DNA of 64,000 bases from Dactylosporangium roseum (lineage in GTDB: Bacteria > Actinomycetota > Actinomycetes > Mycobacteriales > Micromonosporaceae). The DNA is taken from positions 2,285,001 through 2,349,000 of the forward strand of contig NZ_CP073721.1 of NCBI RefSeq assembly GCF_025264685.1, read 5' to 3'. How positions within the stretch are numbered: position 1 is the first letter of the stretch; every line of letters begins with the position of its first letter. Position numbers and translations under genes: made by a program. Under the pieces are notes generated by a model. The model made no database searches. It was given only the letters and a program-made list of their open reading frames with translations, and was not told where the DNA came from. Shown here piece after piece: positions 62,859 to 64,000 of this stretch.

Positions 62859-63979
62859 GACTCGACCCGCCGGTATCCCGAACCCGTCGCCAGCATCTCC
62901 ACGTGCCTTCCTCTCGGCGCGCCGCAGCGCCGCTCGCAACCGACCCAGTGCACCGGCAGCGCCTGCGGAGCGGCATCGGCCACGACGGCGGCGCGAGCGT
63001 CCGCGCGGACGTCGGCGAGCGCCTTGGCGCAGCCCGGCCGGCCGGCACAGGCGGTGACGCCGGCCCACGGCGACGCGGGATCGGCGACCAGCCCGGCGGC
63101 GGCCAGCCGCTCGACCGCCAGGTCAGCTTCATCCATCGGTACGTGCGGCAGGACGACGGTCCGCCACGGCGTGACGATCATCTCTTCCGCCACCCCTCCC
63201 AGGGCTTCCGCCTGGTCCGGGGTGAGCAGTCCGAGCGGTGCGACGACGACGATCGCGGCGGCGCCGTCCACCTGCCGGGTGAGCCCGACAGGGGTGGGCC
63301 GCGGCGCCCCGGCGAGGCGCGGGCCGGTCTCGGTGCCGAGCCGGGCCGCGACCCGCGCCGGCCCGCCGTCCAGCTCCGCCAGCCGCCAGGCCGCCGAGCC
63401 CTGCCCGGCGCGCTCGGCGAGGAACGCCAGTGCCGCCCGCACCAGCAGGCCGGCGCCGCCGCGCAGCGGCGTCGGCGCCTGTGCGAGCAGCAGCCGGCCG
63501 CCGTGCAGGCCGACGTCGCCGCCGAGACCGGTGACGTCGCCCCGGCCGTCGTCGATCGTGACCAGGAACCGTCCCGGGAGTCCGGCCAGCTCCGGGGTGG
63601 CGCACAGGGCGGCGTCGAACTCGCGGACCAGCGCGCGCACGTCGGGACCGGCACCGTCGAGGCCGCTCAGCGGGCTGGCGACGATGTTGCGGACCCGCTC
63701 GTGGGTCTCCGACGGCAGCAGGCCGGCCTCGTGCAGCAGCGCCGCGAGCCGCTGCGGCGCACCCTCCCGCAGCGCCCTGACCTGGACGTTTCCCCGTGAG
63801 GTCAGCTCCAGCACCGGGTCGCCGAGCGCCGCCGCCGCGGACCGCAGCGCGCCGAGCTGCGCCGCGGTGAGCCGCCCGCCGGGCAGGCGGACCCGCGCCA
63901 GGCCGCCGTCGGCCGCCGCGTGGACCCGCACGGCGCCGGGGCACCGGTCGGGGACGTGACGTCTGCTGGCGGCCTGCAC
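62855..63979 (-). CDS. cobG: Precorrin-3B synthase
   Basis: A 374-residue protein of the nitrite/sulfite reductase fold, the O2-using monooxygenase that marks the aerobic cobalamin route. The 4Fe-4S ligands are seen as Cx5C in [13 protein letters not shown] and Cx3C in [11 protein letters not shown]-terminal motifs [17 protein letters not shown] and [14 protein letters not shown] fit. GTG 63979 (VQAASRR) gives the whole protein; the promoter would lie at the window edge, so riboswitch control of this operon cannot be judged. Confidence 0.93.
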   Translation of the reverse strand: MQAASRRHVPDRCPGAVRVHAAADGGLARVRLPGGRLTAAQLGALRSAAAALGDPVLELTSRGNVQVRALREGAPQRLAALLHEAGLLPSETHERVRNIVASPLSGLDGAGPDVRALVREFDAALCATPELAGLPGRFLVTIDDGRGDVTGLGGDVGLHGGRLLLAQAPTPLRGGAGLLVRAALAFLAERAGQGSAAWRLAELDGGPARVAARLGTETGPRLAGAPRPTPVGLTRQVDGAAAIVVVAPLGLLTPDQAEALGGVAEEMIVTPWRTVVLPHVPMDEADLAVERLAAAGLVADPASPWAGVTACAGRPGCAKALADVRADARAAVVADAAPQALPVHWVGCERRCGAPRGRHVEMLATGSGYRRVES

Positions 63980-64000
63980 GCGCCGGATACTACCTGTGCT

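Overview
The window is a stretch of very high-GC chromosome with strong G/C preference at third codon positions, frequent GTG starts and many start/stop overlaps. The gene families (HisKA_3/LuxR pairs, an AfsR/SARP-type regulator, an ECF sigma factor with a DGPF partner, a DUF222-HNH protein, a two-subunit methylmalonyl-CoA mutase, an aerobic cobalamin pathway with CobG, and a c-di-AMP riboswitch before a cell-wall enzyme) point to a filamentous actinomycete. A member of the Micromonosporaceae is the best guess, as an inference. No tRNA, rRNA, CRISPR array, prophage or transposase was found; the segment reads as chromosomal core plus accessory DNA.

Layout. 1-8.3 kb: the end of a histidine kinase with its response regulator, a PrmC-like methyltransferase, a secreted trypsin whose Shine-Dalgarno lies in a 9-bp hairpin, a DUF892 ferritin-like protein, a FAD monooxygenase, a 53-codon remnant of the RNA 2'-phosphotransferase KptA, and a DEAD-box helicase preceded by six perfect 15-bp repeats. 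8.3-14.7 kb: a minus-strand block with a Nudix/winged-helix (NrtR-like) protein, a J-domain pseudokinase, a vWA protein and a divergent adenylosuccinate-synthetase homologue. Five tandem 16-bp dyads stand in front of the first gene and a 35-bp-arm palindrome lies before the last. An AfsR-like regulator follows. 15.3-22.4 kb: DnaE1, membrane proteins, a coiled-coil peptidase-like secreted protein behind a c-di-AMP riboswitch, and a ferredoxin. 22.4-28.1 kb: methylmalonyl-CoA mutase (both subunits) with its MeaB chaperone. 28.1-49.3 kb: mixed accessory genes, including a DUF222-HNH protein, an ECF42-type operon, a ClpP-like protein without catalytic residues, a CheX-like protein, a degenerate GGDEF/EAL protein, a MarR/MFS/TetR efflux locus, a second two-component system, a CpdA-like phosphodiesterase and a very acidic small protein.

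49.3-64 kb: cobalamin biosynthesis. A cobalamin riboswitch leads a chelatase, cobO, cobB, a CobE/CbiG_C-CobL fusion and cobM. cobK follows after three unrelated surface-protein genes, and cobG-cobH-cobIJ run on the opposite strand with 4-bp overlaps. The mutase at 23.5-28 kb is a likely consumer of the adenosylcobalamin made here.

Two features recur. Short in-frame minisatellites (periods 9, 12, 15, 18 and 24 bp) interrupt at least six unrelated proteins, and similar arrays occur in non-coding DNA. A 70-bp palindromic element occurs twice, in opposite orientation, with outer arms that differ between copies but stay self-complementary in each. The Nudix/J-domain pseudokinase/vWA/PurA-like block with its iterons is the best candidate here for an undescribed system.
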